Position numbers and translations under genes: made by a program. A DNA stretch of 64,000 bases. It comes from Tubulanus polymorphus (lineage: Eukaryota > Nemertea > Palaeonemertea > Tubulaniformes > Tubulanidae). How positions within the stretch are numbered: the stretch's first letter is position 1; each line of letters starts with the position of its first letter. The notes under the pieces were generated by a model that saw nothing but the letters and a program-made list of their open reading frames with translations, made no database searches and was not told where the DNA came from. The stretch spans positions 6,200,501-6,264,500 of the forward strand of contig NC_134035.1 in the NCBI RefSeq assembly GCF_964204645.1. The letters run 5' to 3'. Shown piece after piece: positions 12,046 through 23,184 of the stretch.

Positions 12046-14124
12046 ATAGTTAGATGCATGAGCCAATTGGCCCTTTCATCCTCATTGTCCTCTTCGCGTC
12101 TCATTGCCCATTATGCGGTTCGCCTTATAGTCGCAACTTGGTAGAAATTTTATACATATAAATAGTTTGTGAGTGATTGTTAGTATATAAGTACGAAAAG
12201 GATTCCCCCACTCGTGTGACACCCAGCTGTGGATCCGGCAACACCTCTATGACTTAACCAATTACTGACCAAGTCTAGGTGCACGGGGTAGACAACTACC
12301 CCACCGACGTGCACTGTTATCAATGATGAATAATCAATTCATCTATTCGATCACCTACGCTGAGAATGTCGATTTTTAAACACTCCACCCCATGCCGCAA
12401 AAATACTTTTTTCACCCCCAAGTTGGCATGGTGTCGTGATTAATAAAATCCCTCAACAGATTTCATGATGTGGAGGAAAGGAGAGAGTGATAGGGATCAG
12501 GGTTTGAATAATAGACTATTGTCGTGTCACATATTACGGCGTTCATGTATTTAGTTATTCATTGTGTTGTTTTAGGGTGAAAAAAAAGTGATTGACACGG
12601 AAACGCTGCCAATAATGAAAAAGAGGTGTCGACCGATTGAAAAACAAGGCGATTTCGAGTCGCGAAAACTTTGGCAAAAAGTGTCGAAATCGTTGAAGCT
12701 CGGTGATGTAAATACAGCCACAGAACATAAAAAATATGTAAGTTGAATGCAAGCCTGCTGTACTTGACCTACTAACCTATGGAGATTTTCAAATAATGAT
12801 GTATACTAAAAATGAAGCCCATGTCAAGTTGAAGTGGGGCATAAAATTTCAAAGTTCCTACACATTTCCATCAAGTCACACGAAAATGCAAGATATATTG
12901 AAATATCTTGTGAAGTCTAGATTAGATTTAAAGCAGGCCACAGAATTTCAATGTCTTCTTTCTGGGCTATTAGACTGGGTCCAGTTCCACAGTTCCGAGT
13001 TAAAATTTGACTCAGAGTTAACACATTGAAAACGAACTAACTTTAACTCAGAGTTAACTCTAACTCACAACTGTGGAACTGGGCCCTGAGGATTTATATA
13101 GTTAAACATACGCATATATTGATGTGTATTGAGCAGTGAACATTAAATAGCTCCAACCCATAGCACACACTATACAACTAATTCAGAGGCTGGTTGCTGT
13201 AAAGTTGGTTAGAGTTAACCAGTGGATAGTTAACGTAGCGACAATCAAAAGTTAACTGCTGGTTATCATTAACCAACTTTTTGAGCAACTGGCCCCTAAT
13301 CTGCAGACATGACCAGTGACATCACTGGTACTCATTACTAACCCTAACCCTAGGTCAGGTGACCAGTGACATCACAGCTACTCAATCTAACTAGCTAACA
13401 CTACATCAGGTGACCAGTGACATCACAGCCACTCAGTACTTAAAGCTAACCCTGACGCTATGTCAGGTGACCAATGACATCACTGCCACTCAGTACTAGA
13501 AGCTAACCCTGACCCTACGTCAGGTGACCAATGATTTAAGGTGTTTTTATTTAAGCTACTCAGAAACTCGCATGCAAGAGCCGCATATGATCACGTGGTA
13601 CAAATCGAATTGCCTTAAATAAATGACTGACCTGAATTTTCTGCGATTGAAATAGCCGCCATTTCGATCTATTCACGAACACACTTCTCATAGGGGCCAT
13701 CTTGAAATACGAACCAACTGGCCTGTACGGACGAGTTGGCTGCGTATGGTACTCGTATTGGTAACTCGCCTAAATAAACGAGCCGAGATGGGTACTCGAG
13801 TATGGCGAGTTGGTTAGATAAATGAAAAACGCGCTTTTCGTGGGAACGCGCTTTTCTAGTTTGAAAATGATTTATTGTTTTTGTAGCTGGAAGATAAACA
13901 AAGACACGGTGAAAAGTACAGGACAGATAATGGAATTTCTTTCCCAACGAAGGTACGGCTGTTTTTGTACTGTTACAACTGATAAACAGTGTGGTTGGTT
14001 CTGTTGTTTTATGATCGGTTTATATTGTGTATACTTTCAGTTTTTCCACCGAGAAGAAAACTCCGACACGTGGGTTTATAATAACACACTCAAACAAACT
14101 GCTTCATTGTCGTCGTCGACATGA
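3388..14124 (+). CDS. OSBPL11: oxysterol-binding protein-related protein, OSBPL10/11 type (19 exons)
   Basis: Lipid-transfer protein with a PH domain and a sterol/PI4P-type OSBP-related domain, expected in the cytosol and at membrane contacts. Exons: 3388-3582, 3839-3873, 3967-4072, 4770-4817, 6319-6400, 6977-7202, 7689-7932, 8012-8079, 8222-8319, 8994-9127, 9622-9707, 10341-10422, 10674-10851, 11114-11225, 11492-11690, 11861-11980, 12576-12737, 13887-13952, 14041-14124. All phases agree and give about 774 aa; human OSBPL11 is of similar length. The PH domain lies at roughly residues 80-170, with the [12 protein letters not shown] motif. The OSBP signature EQVSHHPP sits near residue 520, preceded by [17 protein letters not shown] conserved [19 protein letters not shown] block precedes the ORD. 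The first ATG is at 3388; a second in-frame ATG at 3451 is an alternative start. No FFAT motif was noticed. The exon 14/15 junction is uncertain. Confidence 0.94.
4818..6318 (+). other. large OSBPL intron 4
   Basis: The largest intron of the OSBPL gene (about 1.5 kb), between the two halves of the PH domain. It is AT-rich. I see no gene, clear transposon or tandem array in it. Confidence 0.6.
8556..8663. mobile_element. MITE-like palindromic repeat, ends CCAGTTCCACAGTT (copy 1)
   Basis: About 108 bp whose two ends are inverted copies of ccagttccacagtt, with taactc/gagtta-rich inner arms. It lies in an OSBPL intron. A close copy is at 12977-13086. There is no coding capacity, and the transposon superfamily is not determined. 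Confidence 0.85.
11992..12046. repeat. (TAG)n microsatellite
   Basis: About 17 uninterrupted gta/tag units just downstream of the exon 16 donor of the OSBPL gene. Confidence 0.98.
12977..13086. mobile_element. MITE-like palindromic repeat, ends CCAGTTCCACAGTT (copy 2)
   Basis: Second copy of the 8556-8663 element, nearly identical along its length including the inner gaactaactttaactcag segment. It lies in the intron between OSBPL exons 17 and 18. A truncated end of the same family is at about 16092-16139. Confidence 0.88.
13188..13296. mobile_element. MITE-like repeat, ends GGCCAGTTGCTC / GTTGGTTA
   Basis: The left end ggctggttgctgtaaagttg pairs with the right end caactttttgagcaactggc. The inner arms are built of gttaacc/ggttaac. 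Related, more diverged copies lie at 59784-59893 and 63563-63706. Confidence 0.8.
13312..13540. repeat. minisatellite, unit about 60 bp, four copies
   Basis: Each unit contains gtcaggtgaccagtgacatc followed by a cactcagtact-like stretch and aagctaaccctgaccc. It lies in the OSBPL intron before exon 18. The ctaaccctaaccctag string inside it is part of this unit, not a telomeric array. Confidence 0.9.
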
Positions 14125-14505
14125 CAACTACAGTAGATTTTTTACCACATTTATTTGTTAAGTAGAGATGTTGGCTGGTTATTTCGTCAGTGGTGCTGCC
14201 TAATGACCATCTTATGAACAATAGCGTAACAATTCTGAATTACACAGCATTCAACTATTTTCACGAAGCTAATTTAGATAAATATCTACAGTTGAAATCA
14301 TTTTTTCAAATGAAATAGTTGACACGTGTTGTGTGACTGATTAGTTTTATAAAACGTCACCAGGGGGCTATATAACTCAATAACGATCATGTTATTAATT
14401 GAATTATATTTTCTTGGACGAGTGTTTAACGTTAAAATCTAGTACAGGTACTGGGTTACACACTGCTAACAAAGTGAACAGTGACAGACAGCGACAGTCG
14501 TAATA
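14125..14505 (+). other. OSBPL 3' flank / probable 3' UTR
   Basis: Non-coding, AT-rich sequence directly after the OSBPL stop codon and before a foldback repeat. No obvious polyadenylation signal was singled out. Confidence 0.4.
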
Positions 14506-15481
14506 GTACGGAAGAGCAATGCGGCCAACAACATTTTATTTTCAGTTTCAAAAGTCGACTTTTCGATGTAATCAACTTTTCGAGTTATTAAGTCGACTTT
14601 TCCGACCTTTTTGGACCCCAAATTCCAGGCTCCACCCCTGTGATTGATGCTAATGATGCATACGGAAGCTTATTTGGGACTCGTGCAAAAGTACAAAACT
14701 ATTGCGACCATATTTAGGGAGCGAGGCAGTAAGTCGGTCGTCCGCCCATCCGTTCATCCGCCGGCAGTGATAGTTGTTCGACCCAATATATTGAGATAGC
14801 TGGAAAATTAAATTGAATATGAAACCATTTGTATTTGCCTATGAAGGGCTGAAAAATTACACTAGCTTGAAATTGGATGTAGGAATGATAAGGGAGAGCA
14901 CCCTCAATGCTTCTAGACCCCCTGTATTTTGTAATTCGATGAGGTATCCCTCAGTGTTTGAGGCCTAGATTTAGTGGAACTGTTCAAGTATTCTATGAAC
15001 AAGGATTGGGTCAGCTATCTCAATATATCGATATGAATAAGTATACTTTATTAACAATGTTGTGATATTTATGTTGACTTTTTGCGATATTGTCTCAATA
15101 AATTGACATACATTTTAGGTAAAGTCGTGATGATAATGTCAACGGTACGGTAATGTCAATATACAGTATATTGACATAAGTAAAAGTCGTGATCCGAATC
15201 ACGATTTATCGTGATAAGTTTTCGCGATACCGCGATATTAATGCGATATATCGATTTAATTATGTCGATAAATCACATTTTTTCGGCATAATTTCGTCGT
15301 GATAAAGGTTCGCGACGGTTTTGTACGGGTCCCAAATAAGCTTCCGGAAAAATGTCCTACACCTAGTTGAATAGAGATGAACAAATCGACTTATCAACTC
15401 TAAAAGTCGACTTTTAGAATTAAAAAAGTCGACTTTTTAAACTGAAAATAAAATGTTGTCGGCCGCATTGCTATACGGTAC
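14506..15481. mobile_element. ~975-bp foldback element with nested inverted repeats
   Basis: The outer arms are inverted copies: gcaatgcggccaacaacatt on the left matches the reverse complement of the right arm (about 15448-15468), and both carry several gtcgactttt motifs. A second inverted pair lies inside: ggaagcttatttgggactcg near 14663 and its reverse complement near 15325-15345. Further inside are ttgacata and tatcgatat palindromes. No ORF suggests a transposase, so I treat it as non-autonomous. Confidence 0.8.
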
Positions 15482-16590
15482 AACAGAGTCTAGAAAACGG
15501 TTGAACCATCAAACATCGTCACTATTACACAACTGTATGCAGCTGAAATGTTTTAGTCTCATGTTGTAGTTTTGCACCGATATCAGCTACAACCAAAACG
15601 TGTATGCGACCATTCATTTGTACGTACGCATGATAGGGTGGGGGTGGGGGGGCCTGTCTGTGAAAATACATACAAATCGGTACAGCATACAGCGTACGGT
15701 ACGCACATAATAATCATTTTTGCACTGTACTGACTGTTCATTCTGCCTTCAAGTAAAAGTTGAAGTGAAATTTAAGGATCTTATGTTCTCTATTGCATTC
15801 TTTATAATTTTGAAATAATGACTGCGACATCGACGATGATTTCATTTGCACTATTTTTTAGAATCAATACCCAGTACCATAGATGCGGCCTATCGGCTGA
15901 AAACAAAACTGAAACGTGTAAATATTTATACAAACATATCGTTCTTGCGTATGTATGGGGGGGGGGGGGGGACGGGGTCTAAAGTGAAAAAATCAGCAGA
16001 TTTTTGCGTACGTACTCAATGGATATGTCAAAAATATTGCTCTATGTCAAAAATATTGCTGTGGAACCGGATCCTGAAAATGAACTTATTCAACTGTTAA
16101 GGGAGTTGAACTTAAACGACAACTGTGGAACTGGGTCCCATTTACTACGGTACCCACTGCCTATTCGTTTTAACTCACACTGGTAGTAGATCGATCAAAA
16201 CCGATTCACTACAAATTGTTAATAACACGCTTATAGAAAAGGTTGAGTTTATTTGGTTATGACTGGGTCTGATATTCATTCCATATATAGCAGTGATTTG
16301 TAAGGAAAATCAAATTGTTGCTCCACGATCCTAATTGTCATAGCATCGATAACTAGTCAATGATTTATACATGTTTCTGGATTTAATGTTGAATTATAAA
16401 TAAATGTATGTATGATATAGTTATTACATGTTCTATGTATTTAAATGGAACTTTTATATAAATATGACATATTAAAATGTAATATATGACCAGATAAATC
16501 ACATGTATCTACTTAGGTTATTTCTTTGTTGTGTGGACTTTTAGCCAACTCGGATTTTCAACTCGCTTTGATGGATTGTCATGTTTTTAA
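15482..16590. other. spacer between OSBPL and SLC22 gene A
   Basis: Contains a G run of about 14 (15957-15970), a directly repeated atgtcaaaaatattgct (16024 and 16044), a truncated CCAGTTCCACAGTT MITE end (16092-16139), and an AT-rich 3' flank. The part from about 16230 to 16590 is paralogous to 41515-42026, downstream of SLC22 gene C. Confidence 0.6.
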
Positions 16591-19500
16591 TTAACTCATT
16601 TGTTCTTGTTGATGTTCATCGACAGTCGGGTTTATCGTGCAGTTTTTAGGTCGGTCGATATCGCTGATAGTTTGAGGCATCGGTACACCTCTAGTTTCCG
16701 GTAAGGGTAGCATCAGCAAAGCGGTAACCAGTCCAATACAACCGAGAATCACGCCTGGCAACCAAGATATAATTTGAGTCTGAAACGATTCGATTGTAAT
16801 ATTGAAATGTTAAACAAGTGACAGGGTTGAAAATGTAAGGAAATAAAAACCTACCAAATAAGCGGCGAATGGTGCTGTCATCGAACCTACTCGGGCAAAC
16901 GCTGAAGCAATACCTATAGCACGGTTCCTGTAAAATAGATAATACGGTGTTGGCATCAGTTGCGGATACAGGGGGTGGGTTTTGTGGGTTCAAACCCACC
17001 CCTTTTTAGCCCTCTTGAGACTTAGGTCCCGAGAGGGCGATTGCATTCACTTTTCGTCCGTTCGGACGACCATAGACAGAATCCAGTTATTTCGTGAAGT
17101 TTTGAAGATGCTTCAAAGTAATGTCTTGATATCTGGTTTAAATACATGTATCTACTACCCAATACACATCTTTAGCCCAAAAACTGGCCCTGTCAAATTC
17201 AAGATGGCCGACTGGCAGCCATTGATGTTCGCCAAATCAGCACTTTTTACACATTGAAGTTTTATAGGGAAATTTTGAAGATGCTTTAATCAATTATCTT
17301 GATCTTTCATGTATATTTCTATCCCACAAGGGCCCACCAGAAATATTGAGTCGATCTGACTCAAGATGGCTGTCCTGTGACCTTTTTTCGTGCCCAAAAA
17401 CGTCAATTTTGACATGAATTCCGAGTCCTGTAGCTTCCTAATGGTTTGGCATTTTTCATTGCAATTTGTGGTGGGTATTCTATAAACAGGGATCTTTAAT
17501 ACATGTGACAGGTATTTTCGATCAGCACAATTAGCACAATTATCACACAATTGGCGGCCATCTTAGTGTCATCAGTACTCATTCATAGGTGGCAAAAGGT
17601 TTTTTGAGGAAAATCACAGCAGGTTTGAACTCATAGCCTTGATATTTGATTGTTAGCAGAGTCATATGATAAATCTCCTCACATGGAATTTGGGATCAAC
17701 CAATTCTTTGTTCATGCCACCAGGGGAGTTAAATATTGAATAATATACAATTTGTATACTTTTATGGCATGTTCTATTATTGTGGTGAGTTTCTAAGGTC
17801 ATTGGTTTTTGTATATTCACCAGGGGGCATTGAATAGTACAATAAATTAGTTTTTCCATATTTGGTACCTATGCATATTTTGTTACCACAATAAATTGCA
17901 AAATTCTAACTCATATGTTCTATGGTTGTGATGAGTTTCAAGGTCATTGGGTTTTGTGTATGGTCACCAGGGAGCATTGAATAGTAGAATAACTTAGTAT
18001 TTCCATATTATATTGGTACCTATGCATATTTTGTAACCACAATCAATTTCAAAGTTGTAGCTCTTGACATATTCTATGATTGTGGTGAGTTTCAAGGTCA
18101 TTGGCTTTGTATATGGTCACCAGGAAGCGTTGAATATTGAAACTATTAGAATGTTGAACATTTGAAACCACTTCCCAAGTGGGCATCCCTGGACCCCTAG
18201 TTTGGTCAAGCAAACCAAAAAGTAGAAAGGGGCACATTCAGTCGTCTCTGTTACAATCCCATAAGTAGAAAAAGGGTAACTAGACGAGGCAAATCATTTC
18301 TAAACAAATGGGCACATTCAGTCAACCGTTAATTTCAAAAGACAAGAAAGGGCGTTTGAAGTCGTCTCTATCAATCCCAAAAGTAGAAAAAAGGCACAAC
18401 TAAAGGAGAAAAGGGCACATCCAGTCGCGGCCATCAATTCAAAAAAGAAAGGGCACTTGTAGACGTAGTCTCTATCAATCCCAAATTAGAACAGGGCACA
18501 TTCTTGCCGGACGTGACAAATAATCTTCAACGAAAAGGAGCACATTCAGCCGTCCATCAATTTAAGAAAAAACAAAAAGGGCACTTGTAAACGTCTCTAT
18601 CTCAAATCTAGAAAAGGGCACATTTTTTCAAGACAAGGTAGATAATTTTCAACAAAAAGACAACACCATTCTTCAGGATTTCATCTCTAATGCCTGGAAA
18701 CTACATCTCAATGCCGTGAATTTTCTGCAAAGCACTTTGCGTCAGGACTCATTCAATACTTTGAATTCAATGGCATTAAAAAGCAGTACATTTTCAAACT
18801 TCGTTTTTCGTGGATCACGTCCTCTTTCATGAATTCTGCTACCCTCAACAATATGTTTCTAGATCCGCCCCTGATGCCACAAAAAAAAGAAATGAACCGG
18901 AAGATCTCGCGGCAGCATCTAAGACGAGAATAATCACATAAGTACGCACCGAAGTAGAACGATAACCACACTCAAACGTGGTAAACGGATAATAAGATAA
19001 AAACCTATTATTTACAGATTAAAAGAATTTAAAAACAAGAATTTATTTTTTCATTCAATCTAAAATATATATATAAGACACGACGTTTCGATCTCACCCT
19101 AGAGATCATCGTCAGGTGTGTAGTGATCACTTGAAAATTGTTGACATTGAAACGAAATTAATAAGATATTCGATGTTGAAAAAGAATTCCTTTTTCAAAG
19201 TTGTAATCGGTAAGAACTTCGCCGATCCGGGATTATTGGTGGTTGCAAATGCAGCTCGAGTTATGAATGCATTACAATTCTTATTAGGGCCATATTATTC
19301 GGGTATATCATTTACTTACTATACACGTAGCGCATTCTCGCTCACGTTGAACGGATGAACATGCATTTGAATAGGAAACATTATATTTTTCTAGTGATTC
19401 ATATCTTATATTTTTAGGCAATATACGTGCCTTTATTTCAATTACAGCACATTAACAATTTTCTTTTCGTTTTACATTCATTGTTGCCCATTTGAAGGAT

Positions 19501-22500
19501 AATTTGTAGAAAAAATGATAATCGCTTTGGTATGGCGCCTATTCGATTCTTTTTCACCGAACTGGCCGAAAAATGTATAAAATTGCTATTGATCAAACGG
19601 GTATTGATTCCTAAATCGCCGTCCAAGATACACAGGGCCGGACCCCTACCTAGAGTGAAGAAGAGGTCCCCGATAAATGTGCCATTATTCTGCAAATGGG
19701 GTAGATAACGAATTTCGGTTATATGCATGAAATCCATTGATCCTGAGAGACAGATTGATGATTGAATAAGGGATTCCCTGGACTTTTTTGCTTGGAGTCA
19801 GGGTACCCAAGCACGTTGGGTCATTCCCTTCGATATTCGGCTCGGATGTACTGGCAAACCTGTACTGGGATATCCCTCCTTTTCTTAAGGTTTGATTATT
19901 TCAAAAGTATGGTTGGGTATGTGCGGGGTAAAACCACTTCGGCGTGTAATTATGATGCTGGCCTAGCTGCCATAAGCAGGATTTCCCCTCGATTTGCGCG
20001 CTTATATATGAACTAAACGCTTTCTTGTTTTTACTATAGGATATAGAACATTTTAGAATAATAGTGGTTGAGCTCTGCTTAAAATGAAAACTATGTACTC
20101 TTATAGTTTTTTAAAGGGAAGAATCTCACCTGAAATTAGTCGGGTAAAGTTCGCTGGTATGGATAAAAATGGTACCATAAGCTGCAGTGCAGCAGAATTT
20201 TCCTGCTGTATTTAACGTCATAATTAACGGAACCAAATTCGTCTCTCCTAGGAACACAAGTATACAAAACAAGATTCAAAAACCTTTTATGATTAGGTTT
20301 CTAGAAACTAACCTGTATGAACGTACACATGTAATATACTTACCGACAGTTTCAGGACAGAACGTCGCAGCTACCAAAACTAGGCCGGTTATCCCGTAAA
20401 GCAACATCATAAATGCTCGTCTTCCAGTACTGAAAAATACATGATGCATGTACATTTGAATATATTTTACGGAGGCGTCCTGGGGACATCTCTATTAAAA
20501 GAACATTTTCTAGGTTAATTCCAAGTTTGTAACTCGGAATAAACTAGTTTTCTCAGTTAAAAGCAAGCGAGATTTTGAGGTTTATTTCGAGTTTGTGATT
20601 CGGAATAAACTAGTTTTCTCAGTTAAATCTGATTTTCCGAGGTTTATTCCGAGTTTGTAAACCTCCTAAATTCCCAGATACAAACTCAGAATTAACTTTG
20701 AAATTATCCAACACGCTTCCGTAATATTTGATTTTATGCAACTCTTATGTGACTTAACCTTACAATTGTAGTACAATGTGCATCACAATGCAACTTGGTA
20801 TCTCAATAGCAGCAGCTAAAAAATAATTAGCAAATCTACCTCCAGCCATAACTGTCGTACTCAATGTCATCCCAAAATAAGTTAGACTTGTAAAAGACCT
20901 GCGAAAAAACAAACTTTTTGAAAATACGACAAACATCCTCTCATTATATGAATGCATTATGCGTACCAGATAATAGCTTCCAGTATCGTGTAAAGACGCA
21001 GTTTTGGATGTTTGAGAATCTGTATAATTCCAATCGTTTCATTATTCGAGTCTCCACTTCCCTTAGAACAGCTGACCATATTTCTAAACACTAGTTTAAC
21101 TCCGTTCACAACCGAACTTTTATCTGAATATAACATATTTTAGTCTATGAAATATTCATTTTCATGAATGAATTGAAATATATCGGGTATTTTTGACAAT
21201 TTACTTTGTTTTTCTGTGTTTTTTCTAATGGCAGAAATGGCGGCTGGTGAAAGCGAGCGTTTGTTAAATTTCGCTGCTTTCCTCAAAATTCTGATCGCTT
21301 CTTCGGGTCTGGAATTAGCGACGAGCCACGCAACAGATTCATCGTAGAACCTAATCACAAAATGATATGAAGTATATCTCCAATTTTGAATGGATATTTC
21401 ATTATCGAAAAATTCTATTTACCAAATTCCTAGAATGGCGAAACAAGGAATAATAACCCCGACGATTTGCAGGTATTTCCAGTGAGTGAAATAGTAGCCG
21501 CAAATTCCAGTTAAAAGCATTCCCATTGTAAATGAAAGCATGTGAAATGCGTTAGCGAATGAACGTTGATCGGTCGGATACCATTCACAAACCAAAACAT
21601 AACCAACTAAGGCAGTGCCCTAAAAGAAAAGACCAAAGCATCTAAAGCGGGGGACGAGAGAAGAAATAATTCTCGTAAAATGATTTTTCTATCTTATTTT
21701 TTTGGATCTTTCTCTGAATTATACATTAATTTCCCATTAGCAATTTTCAAACATTTCTAGGAATTGAATATTTTTTAGGCTTTAGTTCAACATCGATTAT
21801 AGAAATCATTTACTATATTGAAAACTCCGCTAAAGAATCTCGTTGTAATGAAAAGTGTTTCGTTGACAAAAATGATAGGAAGAAACATCGAAACAGCGAA
21901 CAATAAAGAACAAACTATATAGGGAATCTTCCTTCCAAAATAATCCGACCAAGGTGGCGCTACTATACTTCCGGTCAAGACTCCCGCGAAATATAACGAC
22001 ATTGTTAGTGCATTCATGTGATTGGATTCACAAACCCACGAAAACTGAAAATAGATAGAATAATGTCAACATTTTTATAGTGATTGGGTCATAGCGATTT
22101 CTGCAGAATGACTGACTGACCTGTTCGGTAAGAGTGTAATAACCGTGTGACTGGTAATAGTAACCGTTTTGACAGACGACTGTGGTATTATCTGTAATTG
22201 ACTTGAATTGTCGACACTGATCGAGTTTAATTTCTCCATCCTCACTAGTTGTATATGGTATCGATTGGTTCATTGTTTGATTCACCAAAGACAGTTTACA
22301 ATGATGTTCTGGAATCCATCCTGAATTTTGATAATATGAATTTTTTTTCCTATCACGTAATTATGATTAAAAGGGCCTACGTTTTTAAATAATGTACTGT
22401 TTACCTTGAAATATCAAACCGAATGTACTTATAGCCGCCGATAAACGCACTATATCAATAATAAACAATTGAAATATCTGATATCTTCCATATCTCCCTA

Positions 22501-22528
22501 AATCCTTCAAAGCGGTTTCAACTTCCAT
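16591..22528 (-). CDS. SLC22-family organic ion transporter, tandem copy A (11 exons)
   Basis: Predicted 12-TM major-facilitator carrier of the SLC22 (OCT/OCTN-like) family; the substrate cannot be read from sequence. Exons in transcript order: 22405-22528, 22121-22320, 21814-22044, 21423-21619, 21205-21350, 20967-21123, 20764-20898, 20344-20429, 20130-20247, 16855-16927, 16591-16779. Phases are continuous and give 551 aa. Features: N-terminal LKDLGRYGRYQIFQLF; an extracellular loop starting WIPEHHCKL with several N-x-S/T sites; the loop 2-3 signature PPWSDYFGRKIPY; a DxSVAWLVANSRPEEA segment; LTGRR-like loop 8-9; and C-terminal PETRGVPMPQTI, the SLC22 form of PETKG. There are no in-frame stops. 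Its intron 9 (16928-20129) is expanded to 3.2 kb by repeats, whereas the paralogues have about 0.1-0.5 kb there. Confidence 0.9.
16998..17575 (+). repeat. interspersed repeat family R1, forward copy
   Basis: Matches the reverse complement of about 60700-61220. Shared landmarks are gttcggacgaccatagacag-like sequence, ccagttattt, catgtatctac, aaaactggccctg, caagatggccgactggcagc, then cggccatctt and gcaatttgtgg. No ORF is conserved, so it may be a SINE- or MITE-like or unclassified repeat. Confidence 0.8.
17740..18145. repeat. tandem array, unit about 150 bp, three to four copies
   Basis: Each unit contains a ttctatgattgtggtgagtt-like stretch, then aaggtcattgg, tatggtcaccagg and gcattgaatagt. 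Starts of the three clear units are near 17767, 17913 and 18068. A more diverged unit may start near 17640. Confidence 0.85.
18215..18645. repeat. degenerate minisatellite with GGGCACATTCAGTCG motif
   Basis: About eight imperfect units combine gggcacattcagtcg, a ctctatcaatccc stretch and agtagaaaa. Spacing varies between about 50 and 70 bp. Confidence 0.8.
18959..19120 (-). mobile_element. Penelope-like element terminus (copy 1)
   Basis: This segment recurs at 36077-36216. Shared parts are gataaccacactcaaacgtgg (itself a small hairpin), an AT-rich middle, and the end gacgtttcgatctcaccctagagatcatcgtcagg (given here in pieces: acgtttcgatctc, then gagatcatcgtcagg). The GTTTCG...GTCAGG type of terminus is typical of Penelope-like retroelements. 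No RT or GIY-YIG ORF is attached, so only an end is present. Orientation is set by the ribozyme-like motif. Confidence 0.6.
19084..19118 (-). ncRNA. hammerhead-ribozyme-like motif (copy 1)
   Basis: On the minus strand the order is CTGACGA, then a perfect 6-bp stem GATCTC/GAGATC with a 6-nt loop, then GAAAC. These are the conserved core strands and stem II of a hammerhead ribozyme. One extra U lies between the core and stem II. Helix III would be the palindromic ACGT only, so activity would probably need a dimer. Helix I could be GTGT with ACAC. Cleavage is not shown. Confidence 0.5.
20505..20690. repeat. tandem repeat, ttattccgagtttgtaa unit, about three copies
   Basis: Lies in intron 7 of SLC22 copy A. 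Units of about 70 bp share gtttgtaactcggaataaac, tagttttctcagttaaa and gaggtttattccgag, with partial inverted complementarity between cggaataaac and gtttattccg. Confidence 0.75.
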
Positions 22529-22958
22529 CGTGTTTCAAACAACCTGTATAGGTACTGTCATATCGTCAAGTTGAATACTAGGTCAATACCCGCGATAAGT
22601 ACCTGGTTATTGGTAGAAATACACGCAGTCGATCAATAAATGTTAATCATTTTACAATAGACGTAACTGTCAACTCGTAAAGCGCTTAAGTAGGAGTCAT
22701 GTGAATATTACTAAAATCTGTTAACTAGCAAAACCTTCTATTTCCCTGATTCTTAACTCTATAGGCCTACACATTAGATATCACCATTTTCTTTTGAATA
22801 CAAGTATGTTATACCAGTCATAATCAATACAGGCCTGTATACAAAATAATGCCGAAGGTCTAGAGTTGATAAGAGATATGACTGTACAAAGTAAAGGTTA
22901 TGTACATGAAGGCTTGTACATGTATTTTGGCCGGGCAGGCCAGAAATTAACATTGAAC
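22529..22958. other. upstream flank of SLC22 copy A
   Basis: Should contain the promoter of copy A. I see no repeat or ORF with support and no copy of the extra first-exon relics found upstream of copies B to D. Confidence 0.4.
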
Positions 22959-23184
22959 TATGGTGGCTGATAAGGGCCATAGCGTAAAATTCCTGGTATG
23001 TAAATGAGGGCGCCAGAACGCCAGAACGCCAAAACGAAAAAAAACGTCCAATTATCTCTGAAAGTTCGTTTTGGCGCGCCAAAACAAAGAAAATTCCGTT
23101 TTGGCGCCCCCGCCAAAACGAACGTTCTGGCGCCCTCATTTACATACCAGGAATTTTACGCTATGGCCCTTATCAGTCACCATA
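22959..23184. mobile_element. short element with long inverted ends and GGCGCC palindromes
   Basis: The left end tatggtggctgataagggcc and the next 40 bp (to tgagggcgccagaacg) are repeated in inverted form at the right end. The inner part carries ttggcgcgccaaaac and ttggcgcccccgccaaaac palindromes. It is the compact relative of the 0.8-kb element at 34857-35688. TA flanks both ends. No transposase is present. Confidence 0.85.

Larger units (their letters stand above)
16928..20129 (-). other. repeat-filled intron 9 of SLC22 copy A
   Basis: Separates the last two coding exons from the rest of copy A. It holds an interspersed repeat (16998-17575), two tandem arrays and a Penelope-like terminus. 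The remaining 19.12-20.13 kb has no gene I recognise. Both splice sites flanking it are intact. Confidence 0.75.

Noticed and set aside
13336-13352. ctaaccctaaccctag, telomere-like
   Set aside because: Part of a 60-bp minisatellite unit. The similar taaaccctaaccctct near 59060 is also isolated. There is no hexamer array.
16691-16999. 102-aa minus-strand ORF as a separate protein
   Set aside because: It is an out-of-frame reading across SLC22 copy A exons 10 and 11. The spliced frame matches the family signatures.
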